Numbered from the stretch's first letter, positions 29,986-39,459 are shown. The stretch is 64,000 nucleotides of DNA from Salinicola socius (GCF_001937195.1 NZ_MSDO01000009.1:186001-250000); one strand, 5' to 3'. Numbers and translations are program-made. Notes: a model not told the origin generated them from the letters alone.

Positions 29986-31503
29986 TCAGGCTTCCGGCGT
30001 CACCACCAATTCGCTCTCGCGATCCAGCAGGTAGCGGGTCAGCAGGCCTACCGGGCGACCGGTGGCGCCTTTCTGCTTGCCGCTGTCCCAGCCGGTGCCG
30101 GCGATATCGAGGTGTGCCCATGGATACTTGTCGGCGAAGCGTGACAGGAAGCAGGCGGCGGTGATGCTGCCGGCCGGCCGGCCGCCGATATTGGCGAGAT
30201 CGGCGAAGTTGGAGTCCAGCTGCTGCTGGTAGTCATCCCACAGCGGCATGTGCCAGGCGCGATCCCAGGAGGCCTCGCCGGCTTCGAGCAGGTCCAGCGC
30301 GAGATCGTCGTCGTTGGAGAACAGCCCGCTGGCATGATCGCCCAGCGCGATGACGCACGCGCCGGTGAGCGTGGCGACATCGACGACGCTGGCCGGCTCG
30401 AAACGCTCGGCGTAGGTCAATGCATCGCACAGCACCAGACGTCCCTCGGCGTCGGTATTGAGAATCTCGACCGTCAGCCCCTTTAGCGTGGTGACGATGT
30501 CGCCCGGCTTGATCGCGCGACCGTCCGGCATGTTCTCGGCGCTGGCAACGATCGCCACCACGTTGAGCTTCGGTTTCAGGGCGATCACGCTTTTCATGGC
30601 GCCGAATACGCTGGCGGCACCACACATGTCGAATTTCATCTCGTCCATGCCGGCACCGGCCTTGAGCGAAATGCCGCCGGTGTCGAAGGTGATACCCTTG
30701 CCGACCAGCACGTGAGGCGACTCTTCGGCGTTGTCCGCGCCCTGGTACTTCATCACGATCAGCTTGGAGGGCTCCGCGCTGCCTCGGCCCACGGCCAGCA
30801 GCGAGTGGGCACCGAGCGCCTCGAGCTCGGCTTCGTCGAGAATCTCGACATCCAGCGAGCCGGCGGATTCCGCCGCCATCGTCTCGGCCTGATTGGCCAG
30901 ATAGGTCGGGGTGCAGATGTTGCCGGGCAGGTTGCCCAGCGTACGGGCCAGGTTGACCCCATCGCCCAGTGCCGCACCGATGCGGGCTCCGGCCTTGGCG
31001 CTATCGGCCTGGTTCGTCTCGCTGACCAGCAGTTCGATCGTGCGCAGCTGCGGGGCCGGAGACTGCGTCGACTTGCATTGGGTGAAGCGATAGACGGCGC
31101 GGGTCGCCGATTCCAGGGTCATCTGCGCGTTCCAGGCGACGTCGCGATCCTCGACCTCGGCGTCCGCGAAGGCGACGGCGGCGCTGTCGACCGGCAGTTT
31201 GGCGAGCGTGGTGAAAGCGGCGTCCAGCGACTTGCGCAGGGCGCCTTCATTGAAGGTTTCGCGCTTGCCCAGGCCGACCAGCAGCAGTCGCTCGGCGGCG
31301 AGGCCCGGCGCGAACGGGATCAACTGGACATTGGCCAGCTCCGGGGTGAAATCGCCGCGCTCGACCAGTTGTGCGATCAAGCGCTCGCTGGCGTCATCCA
31401 GCTTGGCAGCGGCGGACAGCAGATCGCCATCCTGAAACAGCGGTACCACGAGGCAGGCTGTCTCGACCTTGGCCGGATTGACGGTCAGTACGGAAAATTC
31501 CAT
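29986..31503 (-). CDS. pepA: Leucyl aminopeptidase (M17)
   Basis: Removes N-terminal residues from peptides; PepA also serves as a DNA-binding protein in enteric bacteria. The 505-residue length is normal. The C-terminal catalytic domain is intact: VGKGITFDTGGISLK with metal-binding residues, MCGAASVFGAM, and the signature NTDAEGRLVLCDALTY. The start at 31503 (MEFSVLTVNPAKVE) is the family start. It is divergent from lptF, as in many gammaproteobacteria. Confidence 0.96.
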   Translation of the reverse strand: MEFSVLTVNPAKVETACLVVPLFQDGDLLSAAAKLDDASERLIAQLVERGDFTPELANVQLIPFAPGLAAERLLLVGLGKRETFNEGALRKSLDAAFTTLAKLPVDSAAVAFADAEVEDRDVAWNAQMTLESATRAVYRFTQCKSTQSPAPQLRTIELLVSETNQADSAKAGARIGAALGDGVNLARTLGNLPGNICTPTYLANQAETMAAESAGSLDVEILDEAELEALGAHSLLAVGRGSAEPSKLIVMKYQGADNAEESPHVLVGKGITFDTGGISLKAGAGMDEMKFDMCGAASVFGAMKSVIALKPKLNVVAIVASAENMPDGRAIKPGDIVTTLKGLTVEILNTDAEGRLVLCDALTYAERFEPASVVDVATLTGACVIALGDHASGLFSNDDDLALDLLEAGEASWDRAWHMPLWDDYQQQLDSNFADLANIGGRPAGSITAACFLSRFADKYPWAHLDIAGTGWDSGKQKGATGRPVGLLTRYLLDRESELVVTPEA

Positions 31504-31854
31504 GTCGTCTCCAATGAACGATTGAGCGGACAAGCCTGTCGGTAACAAGACAAGCGAGTGGTGATTCAGGATAATGGCGCCGAACGAATCTGCGCGGCAA
31601 TGACGGTTGGCGCCTGAATGGGTACCGAAAATGGGTACCAAAATTGAACTCGAAGGCCCAAACTCGCTGCCGCCGACGAAAGGCCCATCGATGCGGCCAG
31701 TCTACGCAAAGCCGAAGCGCGTTGCACAAACCGTATCGCCGCCAGGGCGCCTCGGCGGCAACGGGGTAACGATCCACGCCGTCGGAGGGCGTGGCCGACG
31801 AGGCCGGTCGCGGCAGGAAGCCAAATCAGGTGTAGATGTTGCCAGGAGTTGAGT
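31504..31854. promoter_or_regulatory. pepA-lptF divergent promoter region
   Basis: About 350 bases without a gene. It contains two direct copies of ATGGGTACC (31618 and 31631, 13 bases apart) and a GC-rich hairpin near 31738-31762. Both flanking operons must start from here. I cannot assign exact promoters. Confidence 0.5.
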
Positions 31855-32934
31855 TTGATCGTATTCCGCTATTTGACACGCGAGATTCTGCTGACGATGT
31901 CGGCAGTGGCAGGCGTGCTGCTGCTGGTGATCATGGGCAGTCGTTTCATCCGCTACTTCACCGATGCGGCTCAGGGCGAGCTTCCGCTCAGCGCGCTGGG
32001 CACGTTGATGCTCTTTCACATGCCGAGCTTTCTGGAGCTGGTGCTGCCGCTGTCGTTCTTCCTGGCGATCCTGCTTGCCTACGGTCAGCTCTATCTCAAC
32101 AGCGAGATCACGGTGCTGGTGGCCTGCGGGATCAGCCCCAATCGGCTACTGCAGGTCACGTTGCTGCCGGCGACGCTCATCGCCGTGCTGGTCGGAGTGT
32201 GTAGCCTGTGGCTGACGCCCGCCGGTGCCGCGCACAACGAGCGCCTGATCGACGAACAGCAGAGCCGGCTCGACTTTTCGCTGCTGACACCCGGGCGCTT
32301 CCAGGATTTCGGCGATGACCGAACCGCCTATACCCAATCGCTCAGCAGCGACAATTCCCGCATGCAGGGCGTGTTCATCAGCGAATACCAGAGCGGTGGC
32401 GATGGTTCGCCGCAGCAGGTGGTGACGCGAGCCGAGAGCGGCTATCAAACCACCGATCCCGATACCGGCAGCCGCTATCTGGTGCTCGAGAACGGTCAAC
32501 GCTACAGCGTCGATCCCGGCAGCCGGGTGGCGGAGAAGCTGGTATTCGGCAGCTACGGGGTGCGCCTGGCAACCGACGAGCCCACCGAACTCGACCAGGA
32601 TAGCGAGTTGATGACCACGCCCGCGCTGATCGCCGATGGCGACGACGACTCCATGGCGCAACTGCAGTGGCGGCTATCGATGCCGTTGATGATTCCCATC
32701 CTGACGCTGCTGGCGCTGCCGCTGTCGCGGGTCAATCCGCGCCAGGGCCGTTTCGCCAAACTGCTGCCGGCGATCTTTCTGCATGTCAGCTATCTCAGCC
32801 TGCTGCTGGCGGCGCAGGACGCGATCGCGCGGGGCAGCCTGCCGGCGAGCATCGGCATGTGGCCGATTCACGCGGTTTATCTCGTGCTCGGTCTGTTCCT
32901 GCTGCGACGCGACCAGACGCAGGGAGGCCGCTGA
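31855..32934 (+). CDS. lptF: LPS export ABC transporter permease LptF
   Basis: Inner-membrane permease that, with LptG and the LptB ATPase, pulls lipopolysaccharide out of the membrane. The 359-residue protein has N-terminal helices around VFRYLTREILLTMSAVAGVLLLVIMGSRFIRYF, a large periplasmic beta-jellyroll and C-terminal helices (MPLMIPILTLLALPLSRVNPRQGRF). Initiation is assigned to TTG 31855, 6 bases after AGGAG; the TTG at 31849 would be too close to that site. The stop overlaps the lptG start. Confidence 0.94.
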   Translation: MIVFRYLTREILLTMSAVAGVLLLVIMGSRFIRYFTDAAQGELPLSALGTLMLFHMPSFLELVLPLSFFLAILLAYGQLYLNSEITVLVACGISPNRLLQVTLLPATLIAVLVGVCSLWLTPAGAAHNERLIDEQQSRLDFSLLTPGRFQDFGDDRTAYTQSLSSDNSRMQGVFISEYQSGGDGSPQQVVTRAESGYQTTDPDTGSRYLVLENGQRYSVDPGSRVAEKLVFGSYGVRLATDEPTELDQDSELMTTPALIADGDDDSMAQLQWRLSMPLMIPILTLLALPLSRVNPRQGRFAKLLPAIFLHVSYLSLLLAAQDAIARGSLPASIGMWPIHAVYLVLGLFLLRRDQTQGGR

Positions 32935-33998
32935 TGCTGATCGATCGTCTCGACCGTTACATCGCCCGCAGCGTGCTGGGCGCGATGCTGGTCGTTCAGG
33001 TCATGGTGCTGGGACTGGATCTGGTGATCTCCTACATCAACGACCTGGGGGATGTCTCCGGCAACTACACCGCCCTGGACGTGCTGATCTATCTGATCAT
33101 GCGGCTGCCTTGGCGGTTCTACGAATACGCGCCGGTGGCGGTGCTGATCGGTGCACTGGTCGGGCTGGGATCGATGGCGTCCAGCAACGAATTGACGGTG
33201 ATGCGGGCGTCCGGCCGTTCGTTGGGCCGGATCCTGCTGGGCGTGCTCAAGCCGCTGGTGCTGGTGATCCTGATCACCATGGCGATCGGGGAGTTCGTCG
33301 GGCCGGCCACCGAGCAGCGGGCCGAAGCGTGGCGGCTGGAACAGTCCGAGGGCTCGGATGCAGTGCTGTCTCATCGAGGCGGCTGGCAGCGAGAGGGCGA
33401 CAACTTCTATCGCTTCGGCACGATTCGCGCCGACGATACCTTGATCAACGTCACCTGGTACCGGTTCGACGGTCAGCAGCTGGTCGAGGCCACCCAGGCG
33501 GCCCGCGCCGTCTGGAACGACGGCAGCTGGACGTTGGAAGATGTCGAGGTGACCCATTTCGAGGATGGCAGGACGAGTGCCGAAACGTTGCCCACCGAGA
33601 CCTGGGAAACTGCGCTGACGCCTTCGCAGCTCAATCGACTGCTGCGACCGCTGGACAGCCAGCCGATGAGAAGTCTGTGGCGCTATGCCGATTATCTGCA
33701 GGCCCAGGGACAGGAAGCGACGCAGCCACTGCTCTATTTCTGGCAGAAGAGTCTGCTTCCGGTGACGCTGGCCGGGCTGGTGCTACTGGCCGCCTCGTTC
33801 GTGTTCGGCCCGCTGCGCAGCGTGGCGGCGGGAACGCGAATCTTCTACGGCGTGATCGTCGGCCTGACCTTCAAGTACCTGCAGGATCTGTTGGCGCCGG
33901 CGTCGGTGCTGTTCGGCTTTTCGCCTTCGCTGGCGGTGGTGGTGCCGACGGCCACCTGCTATCTGCTGGGCTTCTGGCTGCTGCGCCGTACCGGCTGA
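32934..33998 (+). CDS. lptG: LPS export ABC transporter permease LptG
   Basis: The partner permease of LptF: 354 residues with the start MLIDRLDRYIARSVLGAML, two N-terminal helix pairs, a periplasmic jellyroll with EGDNFYRFGTIRADDTLINVTWYRFD, and a C-terminal membrane part with FGPLRSVAAGTRIFYGVIVG. The ATG shares one base with the lptF TGA, so translation is coupled. A terminator lies about 185 bases downstream. Confidence 0.94.
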   Translation: MLIDRLDRYIARSVLGAMLVVQVMVLGLDLVISYINDLGDVSGNYTALDVLIYLIMRLPWRFYEYAPVAVLIGALVGLGSMASSNELTVMRASGRSLGRILLGVLKPLVLVILITMAIGEFVGPATEQRAEAWRLEQSEGSDAVLSHRGGWQREGDNFYRFGTIRADDTLINVTWYRFDGQQLVEATQAARAVWNDGSWTLEDVEVTHFEDGRTSAETLPTETWETALTPSQLNRLLRPLDSQPMRSLWRYADYLQAQGQEATQPLLYFWQKSLLPVTLAGLVLLAASFVFGPLRSVAAGTRIFYGVIVGLTFKYLQDLLAPASVLFGFSPSLAVVVPTATCYLLGFWLLRRTG

Positions 33999-34182
33999 GA
34001 GCCTGGCTACAATCTGCTGCACGTCGGCCAAACAGGGTTGAAAGCACTATCGGAATGCTCATTTAGCCCCAGGTAGACTCGTGCGCGAGCCCGGTCCTTT
34101 CCTCAAGTGTTTTCGCCTCGTTTGGCTCTAGCTCGCCAGGTCGTGGCCAGGTTCTGACCGACATCATGACAGTGGATCACCG

Positions 34183-34216
34183 AAACGCCGCGACCCGAAA
34201 GGGGCGCGGCGTTTTC
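34183..34216 (+). terminator. Terminator downstream of lptFG
   Basis: AAACGCCGCG pairs with CGCGGCGTTT and encloses a second CCC-GAAA-GGG hairpin. Four T's end the structure. Confidence 0.8.
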
Positions 34217-34317
34217 GTCTCCGCAGGTCGAAGGTCCCGGCGCGAGCTCAGGTTCCGTTAAGCCACCGACGAGTATTCTCGGCGAGATGATTGTGATTCC
34301 GGGTTGAAATTGCCTAT

Positions 34318-34336
34318 GCGAATCATTTACATTTGC
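34318..34336. promoter_or_regulatory. Fur-box-like site upstream of bfd
   Basis: GCGAATCATTTACATTTGC is a 19-base imperfect palindrome of the same shape as gammaproteobacterial Fur boxes, 27 bases before the bfd start. bfd is commonly iron-regulated, which supports the assignment. Confidence 0.5.
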
Positions 34337-34362
34337 TATCTCGTTACCAGTGAGGCTCTTCC

Positions 34363-34566
34363 GTGTACGTCTGTCTCTGTGTAGGGGTCACCGACCGCGA
34401 TATCGCAAATGCCGTTTCGGACGGCGCTCGCAGCTGGCGCGAAGTGCGCGAGACGACCGGCTGTGCCGGCCAGTGCGGCAAGTGTGCCTGCACCGGCAAG
34501 AGCGTCATGCGCGAGGCGATCAGTCAGGAATTGACGATGGATCTGGATCTCGCCTACGCGGTCTGA
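34363..34566 (+). CDS. bfd: Bacterioferritin-associated ferredoxin
   Basis: A 67-residue [2Fe-2S] protein that passes electrons to bacterioferritin to release stored iron. The four ligands Cys4, Cys6, Cys38 and Cys41 are present in VCLCVG and GCAGQCGKCAC. Translation starts at a GTG with GAGG 7 bases upstream. A Fur-like box precedes it, and the bacterioferritin gene follows about 325 bases downstream. Confidence 0.92.
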   Translation: MYVCLCVGVTDRDIANAVSDGARSWREVRETTGCAGQCGKCACTGKSVMREAISQELTMDLDLAYAV

Positions 34567-34676
34567 GCCGGGTTCTCGCGCTCGGCGCCGTGCTTCCCAT
34601 TGATTCCGCTTGGTTTCCACGTTGGCTGCGACGCCAGGAGTCGTCATTCGATAGCGCGATTCGTTATCAGCCGTGT

Positions 34677-34705
34677 TCTCATCTGCCAATCGATTGCAGA
34701 TGAGA
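34677..34705. terminator. Hairpin between bfd and bfr
   Basis: TCTCATCTGC pairs with GCAGATGAGA around a 9-base, partly self-complementary loop. No T run follows. It may separate bfd from bfr expression or act as a regulatory site. The rest of the 324-base gap shows no gene. Confidence 0.45.
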
Positions 34706-34890
34706 GTGTGTCGTAACCTACTGTAATACTTGTTATTTATTCTTCCCCTGAGGGATACTGCCGCTATCGGATCGACGCTGCCAGTTGTGGTAGCGTGATT
34801 CATGCGGGAGTGCGTGGCCAAGCGTGCCTCCCATCGCCGACTATCAATCACTCGATCCCAGTGGCTCGAGGCAGTGAGGAGAACACGACA

Positions 34891-35373
34891 ATGAAAGGCG
34901 ACGCCAAGGTCATTTCCTATCTCAATACGGTGCTCGGCAACGAGCTGGTCGCGATCAACCAGTACTTCCTGCACAGCAAGATGTACAAGGACTGGGGATT
35001 CAGCGTGCTGGCCAAGTGGGAGTACGAAGAATCGATCGAAGAGATGCAGCATGCCGACCGGCTGATCGAGCGCATCCTGTTCCTGGAAGGTATTCCCAAT
35101 CTGCAGGATCTCGGCAAGCTCAACATCGGCGAGAACTGCCAGGAGATGCTCCAGAGCGATCTCAAGATCGAGCACAAGGCCCGGGCCGACCTGCAGGAAG
35201 CGATCCCCTACTGTGAATCCGTCCGCGATTACGTCAGTCGCGATCTGTTCATCAAGATCCTCGACGACGAAGAAGAGCACATCGACAAGCTGGAAGCGGA
35301 GCTGGGCCTGATCGACAAGGTCGGCATCCAGAACTACCTGCAGAAGCACATGTTCACGACAGAAAAAGAGTAA
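34891..35373 (+). CDS. bfr: Bacterioferritin
   Basis: Heme-containing ferritin that stores iron in a 24-subunit shell. The 160-residue length is typical. Ferroxidase ligands Glu18, Glu51 and His54 are present, as are the later DDEEEH residues, and Met52 is the heme ligand. The ATG at 34891 has GAGGAG upstream and gives the canonical [12 protein letters not shown] start. Together with bfd it forms an iron store and release pair. A strong bidirectional terminator follows. Confidence 0.95.
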   Translation: MKGDAKVISYLNTVLGNELVAINQYFLHSKMYKDWGFSVLAKWEYEESIEEMQHADRLIERILFLEGIPNLQDLGKLNIGENCQEMLQSDLKIEHKARADLQEAIPYCESVRDYVSRDLFIKILDDEEEHIDKLEAELGLIDKVGIQNYLQKHMFTTEKE

Positions 35374-35465
35374 TCCGCCAGCGGTTGGCGAATGCGCAAC
35401 CGTTGCTGTCGTCAACGACAGGCGCTGGTAGCGATAAGCGCCGATAACGAAAAGCTTCGATAACG

Positions 35466-35506
35466 AAAAGCCCCGATGTCAGCTCGAGCCGACATCGGGG
35501 CTTTTT
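35466..35506. terminator. Bidirectional terminator between bfr and purK
   Basis: AAAAGCCCCGATGTC pairs perfectly with GACATCGGGGCTTTT around a 10-base loop, giving a T run in both directions. Two 16-base-spaced copies of CGATAACGAAAAGC lead into it. Confidence 0.92.
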
Positions 35507-35534
35507 TCGCGCACTCGCTGCGGGTGTCTCGAAC

Positions 35535-36626
35535 TCAACCCAGATCGTTGACCAGCAGCGCCTCGACGGCCGCGATGCGGGTTTTCAGTGTCTCGTCGTC
35601 GCTGGCCAGCACGGTGATATGGCCGATCTTGCGGCCTGGCCGGGGCGCCTTGCCGTAGTCGTGCCAGCGGGTGCCGGGCAGGGCGAGCACGGCGTCGCGC
35701 GCGGGGAAGGCGCCGATCACGTTGAGCATCGCGCACGGCGCCAGGCGGTCGGTCTCGCCCAGCGGCAGCCCGGCGATAGCGCGCACGTGGTTCTCGAACT
35801 GGCTGGTCACCGCGCCTTCGATGCTCCAGTGGCCCGAGTTGTGAACCCGCGGCGCGATCTCGTTGGCCAGCAGGCCGGCGGCGGTGACGAAGAACTCGAA
35901 CGCCATCACCCCGACATAGTCGAGCTCGTTCATGACCCGGCTGGCGTAATCTTCCGCCTGCGCCTGCAGCGGGTGGGAAGCCTGCGGCACCGAGCAGTGC
36001 AGAATGCCCTGGCGGTGCTCGTTGCGGACCACCGGCCAGTGTCGGATCTCGCCATCGCGACCGCGCACGGCGATCACCGAAATTTCATGGTCGAAATCGA
36101 TGAAGCCTTCGAGAATCAGCGGCACGCCGCCCAGCTCGTCGAACGTCCCGGCGACGTCTTCCGGCCCGCGCAGCACTTTCTGGCCCTTGCCGTCGTAGCC
36201 CATGGTGCGGGTCTTGATCACCACCGGCAGACCGATTTCGCTCACCGCGGTATCGATATCGGTCTGGCTGTCGATCCGGGCGATCGGCGGTACATCGATA
36301 TCCAGCGCGCGAAACAGTGATTTCTCCAGCCAGCGGTCCCGCGCCGTAGCCAGCGCCGAGGCGGGCGGAAACGCCGGGCGCTGCTCGGCCAGACGCTCGA
36401 CGGCTTCGGCCGGCACGTTCTCGAATTCGAAGGTGATGGCGTCGCAGGTCGCGGTCAGCGTGTTCAGCGCTTCCGGATCCTGCCAGTCCGCCTGGAGATG
36501 CTCGCCGTGCGCAGCGGCACACGGCTCGCTGCCGGGATCGAGGAAGGTAAAGCGTATGTCCAGCGGGGCGCCGGCCTGGGCGAGCATGCGCCCGAGCTGA
36601 CCGCCGCCGACGATGCCGATTCGCAT
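35535..36626 (-). CDS. purK: N5-carboxyaminoimidazole ribonucleotide synthase
   Basis: ATP-grasp enzyme that carboxylates AIR to N5-CAIR in purine synthesis. The 363-residue protein starts MRIGIVGGGQLGRMLAQA and has the ATP-grasp pieces VIKTRTMGYDGKGQ and LILEGFIDFDHEISVIAVR, then NEIAPRVHNSGHWSIEGAVTSQFENHVRAI. Its start follows the purE stop by two bases, so purE-purK is a coupled operon. Confidence 0.95.
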   Translation of the reverse strand: MRIGIVGGGQLGRMLAQAGAPLDIRFTFLDPGSEPCAAAHGEHLQADWQDPEALNTLTATCDAITFEFENVPAEAVERLAEQRPAFPPASALATARDRWLEKSLFRALDIDVPPIARIDSQTDIDTAVSEIGLPVVIKTRTMGYDGKGQKVLRGPEDVAGTFDELGGVPLILEGFIDFDHEISVIAVRGRDGEIRHWPVVRNEHRQGILHCSVPQASHPLQAQAEDYASRVMNELDYVGVMAFEFFVTAAGLLANEIAPRVHNSGHWSIEGAVTSQFENHVRAIAGLPLGETDRLAPCAMLNVIGAFPARDAVLALPGTRWHDYGKAPRPGRKIGHITVLASDDETLKTRIAAVEALLVNDLG

Positions 36627-36628
36627 GG

Positions 36629-37129
36629 TCACTCCTGGTCTTCGGGTCGAGGATCGGGGTTGTCGAGCACCTTGCGCGTCTGCTCGGCGCGGTAGGCTTC
36701 CAGCGCTTCGCGGATGCGCTCGTCGTGATTGGCCAGCATGGCGGCGGCGAGCAGGGCGGCGTTGATCGCCCCGGCGCGGCCGATCGCCAGCGTCGCGGTA
36801 GGAATGCCGGCCGGCATCTGGACGATGGAGAGCAGCGAATCGACCCCCGAAAGGGTGCTCGACTTGACCGGCACGCCGAGTACCGGCAGCCGCGTCTTGG
36901 CGGCACACATGCCCGGCAGATGCGCGGCGCCACCGGCGCCGGCGATGATCACTTCCAGGCCACGGTCGGCGGCGGTCTCGGCGTATTCGAACAGCAGATC
37001 CGGCGTGCGGTGGGCGGAGACCACCTTGGTTTCATGCTCGATACCCAGCTTTTCCAGGGTCTCGACGGTATGGCAGAGAGTCGACCAGTCCGACTTAGAG
37101 CCCATGATCACGCCGACGCGTACGCTCAT
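36629..37129 (-). CDS. purE: N5-CAIR mutase (PurE class I)
   Basis: Converts N5-CAIR to CAIR, the step after PurK. The 166-residue protein carries [19 protein letters not shown] and the glycine-rich [13 protein letters not shown] with the catalytic histidine. GGAGGAAGC stands directly before the ATG at 37129, which rules out the longer start at 37177. It is first in the purEK operon. Confidence 0.95.
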   Translation of the reverse strand: MSVRVGVIMGSKSDWSTLCHTVETLEKLGIEHETKVVSAHRTPDLLFEYAETAADRGLEVIIAGAGGAAHLPGMCAAKTRLPVLGVPVKSSTLSGVDSLLSIVQMPAGIPTATLAIGRAGAINAALLAAAMLANHDERIREALEAYRAEQTRKVLDNPDPRPEDQE

Positions 37130-37287
37130 GCTTCCTCCCGTGGGAAATGATTCGCCGGCCCTTGTTGTGGATATCATCGTGTGGATTGTCGGGCCGTCGT
37201 TTGGAAAGCAGCGAATTGTACGGGAATCCGGAGAATCGATCAGCCGTAAAATCTTTCTTGCAGGAAACCGTAGTCCGCCGACGGCAC

Positions 37288-37518
37288 TTAGCGGAACGCC
37301 TTCTCCAGCGCGAACCGCGACACCGGTTCGTCACTGACGCTGACCTGCTCGCAGAACATGGCGAGCGGGCGCACCCACAAGCCATAGTCGCCGTAGAGCG
37401 CGCGGTAGACGACCAGCCACTCCTCGGTCTCGCTGTGCTGGGCCACGTCCAGCACCTCGTAGAGCTGGCCCTTGTAATGGCGATAGATGCCCGGCACCGG
37501 CTTGTGGTGTTCACTCAT
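37288..37518 (-). CDS. DUF1653 domain protein
   Basis: A 76-residue protein with the family pattern [48 protein letters not shown]. Its role is unknown; members are small SH3-like beta proteins. The ATG overlaps the tcdA stop (ATGA), so translation is coupled in the truC-tcdA-DUF1653 operon. Confidence 0.85.
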   Translation of the reverse strand: MSEHHKPVPGIYRHYKGQLYEVLDVAQHSETEEWLVVYRALYGDYGLWVRPLAMFCEQVSVSDEPVSRFALEKAFR

Positions 37519-38474
37519 GACGAACTCTCCTGAGTCTCGACTGGCGTTTCGGTCGCGGCGGCTGTTTCTTCCGTCGAGATTGTCCGTGCCGTTGTGCTCG
37601 GCTCTGACGTACCAGTTTCCGTGTTCGGCTCTGCCGTCACTGATGCTGTTGCACTTTCGGCCGCTCGCCTGGCCTTGTCGGCCAACCGGGTCAGCACGCG
37701 GCCGGCGGCGACGAAACCGAAGGTGCCGGTGACCACGCTGACCGCACCGAAGCCGGCGGCGCAGTCGAGCCGAGTCGCCTGGCCCGGCGTCGGCTTCTGC
37801 AGGCAGACCTCGCCATCGTCGCCGGGGTAGACCAGCTGCTCGTCCGAATAGACGCACTCGACACCGAAGCGTCGCTTGGGATTGCGCGAGAAGCCGTGAT
37901 CGCGGCGCAGTTTCGAGCGCACCTTGGCCAGCAGCGGGTCGTGCTCGGTGCGGGTGAGATCGGCCACGTGCACGCGGGTCGGGTCGCTCTGGCCGCCCGC
38001 GCCGCCGGTCACGGTGATCGGCAGCTTGCGCCGGTTGCAGTAGTGGATCAGGGCCGCCTTGGCACCGACGTGGTCGATGGCGTCGACCACGTGATCGGCA
38101 TCGGCCGGAATCCGCTCGGCGAGATTGGTCGGCGTGATGAAAGCCGCGTCGGCGTGTATCTCGATACCTGGCCAGATCGCGCGGCAGCGCTCGGCCAGCA
38201 CCTCGACCTTGGGCTTGCCGATCTGGCCGTCCAGCGCGTGAAGCTGACGATTGACGTTGGAAACGCAGACATCGTCCAGATCGATCAGGGTCAGCTTGCC
38301 GATGCCGGAGCGTGCCAGCGCTTCGGCACTCCAGCTGCCGACGCCGCCCACGCCGATCACGACCACATGCGCGCGGCGAAACGCGTTGGCCGCACGGGTG
38401 CCGTAGAGCCGGCGGATGCCGCCGAAGCGGAAATCGTAGTCGTCGTTGTCTCGAGTCGCAGTCAATTCGGTCAT
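37515..38474 (-). CDS. tcdA: tRNA threonylcarbamoyladenosine dehydratase
   Basis: E1-like enzyme that cyclises t6A to ct6A in tRNA, using ATP. The 319-residue protein has FGGIRRLYG, the nucleotide loop VVIGVGGVGSWSAEALARSGIG, DLDDVCVSNVNRQLHA, and GGAGGQSDPTRV. The last 45 or so residues are a low-complexity Ser/Thr/Glu tail not typical of the family. The start at 38474 is the canonical MTE-like start. It lies 10 bases behind truC, which supports a shared tRNA-modification operon. Confidence 0.92.
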   Translation of the reverse strand: MTELTATRDNDDYDFRFGGIRRLYGTRAANAFRRAHVVVIGVGGVGSWSAEALARSGIGKLTLIDLDDVCVSNVNRQLHALDGQIGKPKVEVLAERCRAIWPGIEIHADAAFITPTNLAERIPADADHVVDAIDHVGAKAALIHYCNRRKLPITVTGGAGGQSDPTRVHVADLTRTEHDPLLAKVRSKLRRDHGFSRNPKRRFGVECVYSDEQLVYPGDDGEVCLQKPTPGQATRLDCAAGFGAVSVVTGTFGFVAAGRVLTRLADKARRAAESATASVTAEPNTETGTSEPSTTARTISTEETAAATETPVETQESSS

Positions 38475-38484
38475 GGGCTCTCGA

Positions 38485-39303
38485 TCATAAAGGGATGTCG
38501 ATCGGTTCGGCAGCCTCAGCAGCGCTGGCGCCATCTTCCCACCGGGCACCGTTCTGCGTCAGATGCGCCTGCCAGCCGAACCGCGTGAGCAGGTCGGAAA
38601 AAGAGTCATCGGGAGCCGCTTCCAGCGTCAGCTGACGGCCCTCGAACGGGTGGCGGAACTGCAGCGTGACCGCCGACAGCAGCAGATGCGGGCACTCCAG
38701 GTGATCGCGGAAGTAGCGATTGTGAATGCCCTTGCCGTGCTTGGCATCATTGATGATCGGATGCCCGCAGTGCGCCAGATGGCGTCGAATCTGATGGCGC
38801 CGACCGGTTTCCGGCCGCGCTTCCATCAGCGAATAGCGCGAGTGCGGATAGCGATCGATCGCCACCGGAATCTCCACCGTCGCCAGCCGCCGGAAGTGGG
38901 TCAGCGCCGGATGCGCCGGCATTTCCGCCTTGGGCCGAATGCCGTCTTCCTCGCGCAAGGGCGCATCGACGCTGATCGCCTCCGGACCCCAGCCACGGAC
39001 CACGGCCAGATAGCGTTTGGTCACCCGATGCTCGGCAAATGCCAGGGTCAGTGCGGCGGCCGCTTCGCTGTCCAGCGCGAACAGCAGGACGCCACCGGTT
39101 GGGCGATCCAGCCGATGAGCCGGATAGACGTGCTGGCCGATCTGATCGCGTAGCGTCTGTAGCACGAAGCGGGTTTCCCCGCGGGCCAGCGCCGTACGAT
39201 GGACCAGCATCCCCGGCGGTTTCACGACGGCGATCAGGCGCGCGTCGCGATAGATCACCGCCAGCGGCGCAACAGGCGCGGTTGTGGCAAGCGTCGCGAT
39301 CAT
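38485..39303 (-). CDS. truC: tRNA pseudouridine(65) synthase TruC-like
   Basis: RluA-family pseudouridine synthase. The 272-residue protein has the catalytic HRLDRPTGGVLLFAL motif with its aspartate, ARPETGRRHQIRRHLAHCGHPIINDAKHGKG, and the TruC-like absence of an S4 domain. It begins close to a KPPGMLVHR motif. It is first in an operon with tcdA, another tRNA modifier. The substrate position is inferred from family resemblance. Confidence 0.88.
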   Translation of the reverse strand: MIATLATTAPVAPLAVIYRDARLIAVVKPPGMLVHRTALARGETRFVLQTLRDQIGQHVYPAHRLDRPTGGVLLFALDSEAAAALTLAFAEHRVTKRYLAVVRGWGPEAISVDAPLREEDGIRPKAEMPAHPALTHFRRLATVEIPVAIDRYPHSRYSLMEARPETGRRHQIRRHLAHCGHPIINDAKHGKGIHNRYFRDHLECPHLLLSAVTLQFRHPFEGRQLTLEAAPDDSFSDLLTRFGWQAHLTQNGARWEDGASAAEAAEPIDIPL

Positions 39304-39362
39304 GGATTGGCCAGGGAAGTCGGGTAGAGCGCTATTGTCGGGGCTGACGCGGGCGATCTCAA

Positions 39363-39404
39363 GGGCCGGGCATCAGGGCCGGGCATCAGGGCTGGGCATC
39401 AGGG
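39363..39404. repeat. 13-bp tandem repeat, three copies plus a partial
   Basis: GGGCCGGGCATCA is repeated at 39363, 39376 and 39389 (the last with one change), followed by a partial fourth. It sits in the divergent gap between truC and the sirtuin gene and could affect promoter spacing. Confidence 0.7.
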
Positions 39405-39459
39405 CTGAGTAAGGCTAGCCTCGGGATTGCAAACGAACCACCGGAATGAGCCTGCGTCC

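Noticed and set aside
30712-31545. 277-codon open frame on the plus strand
   Set aside because: Opposite pepA, with no domain features.
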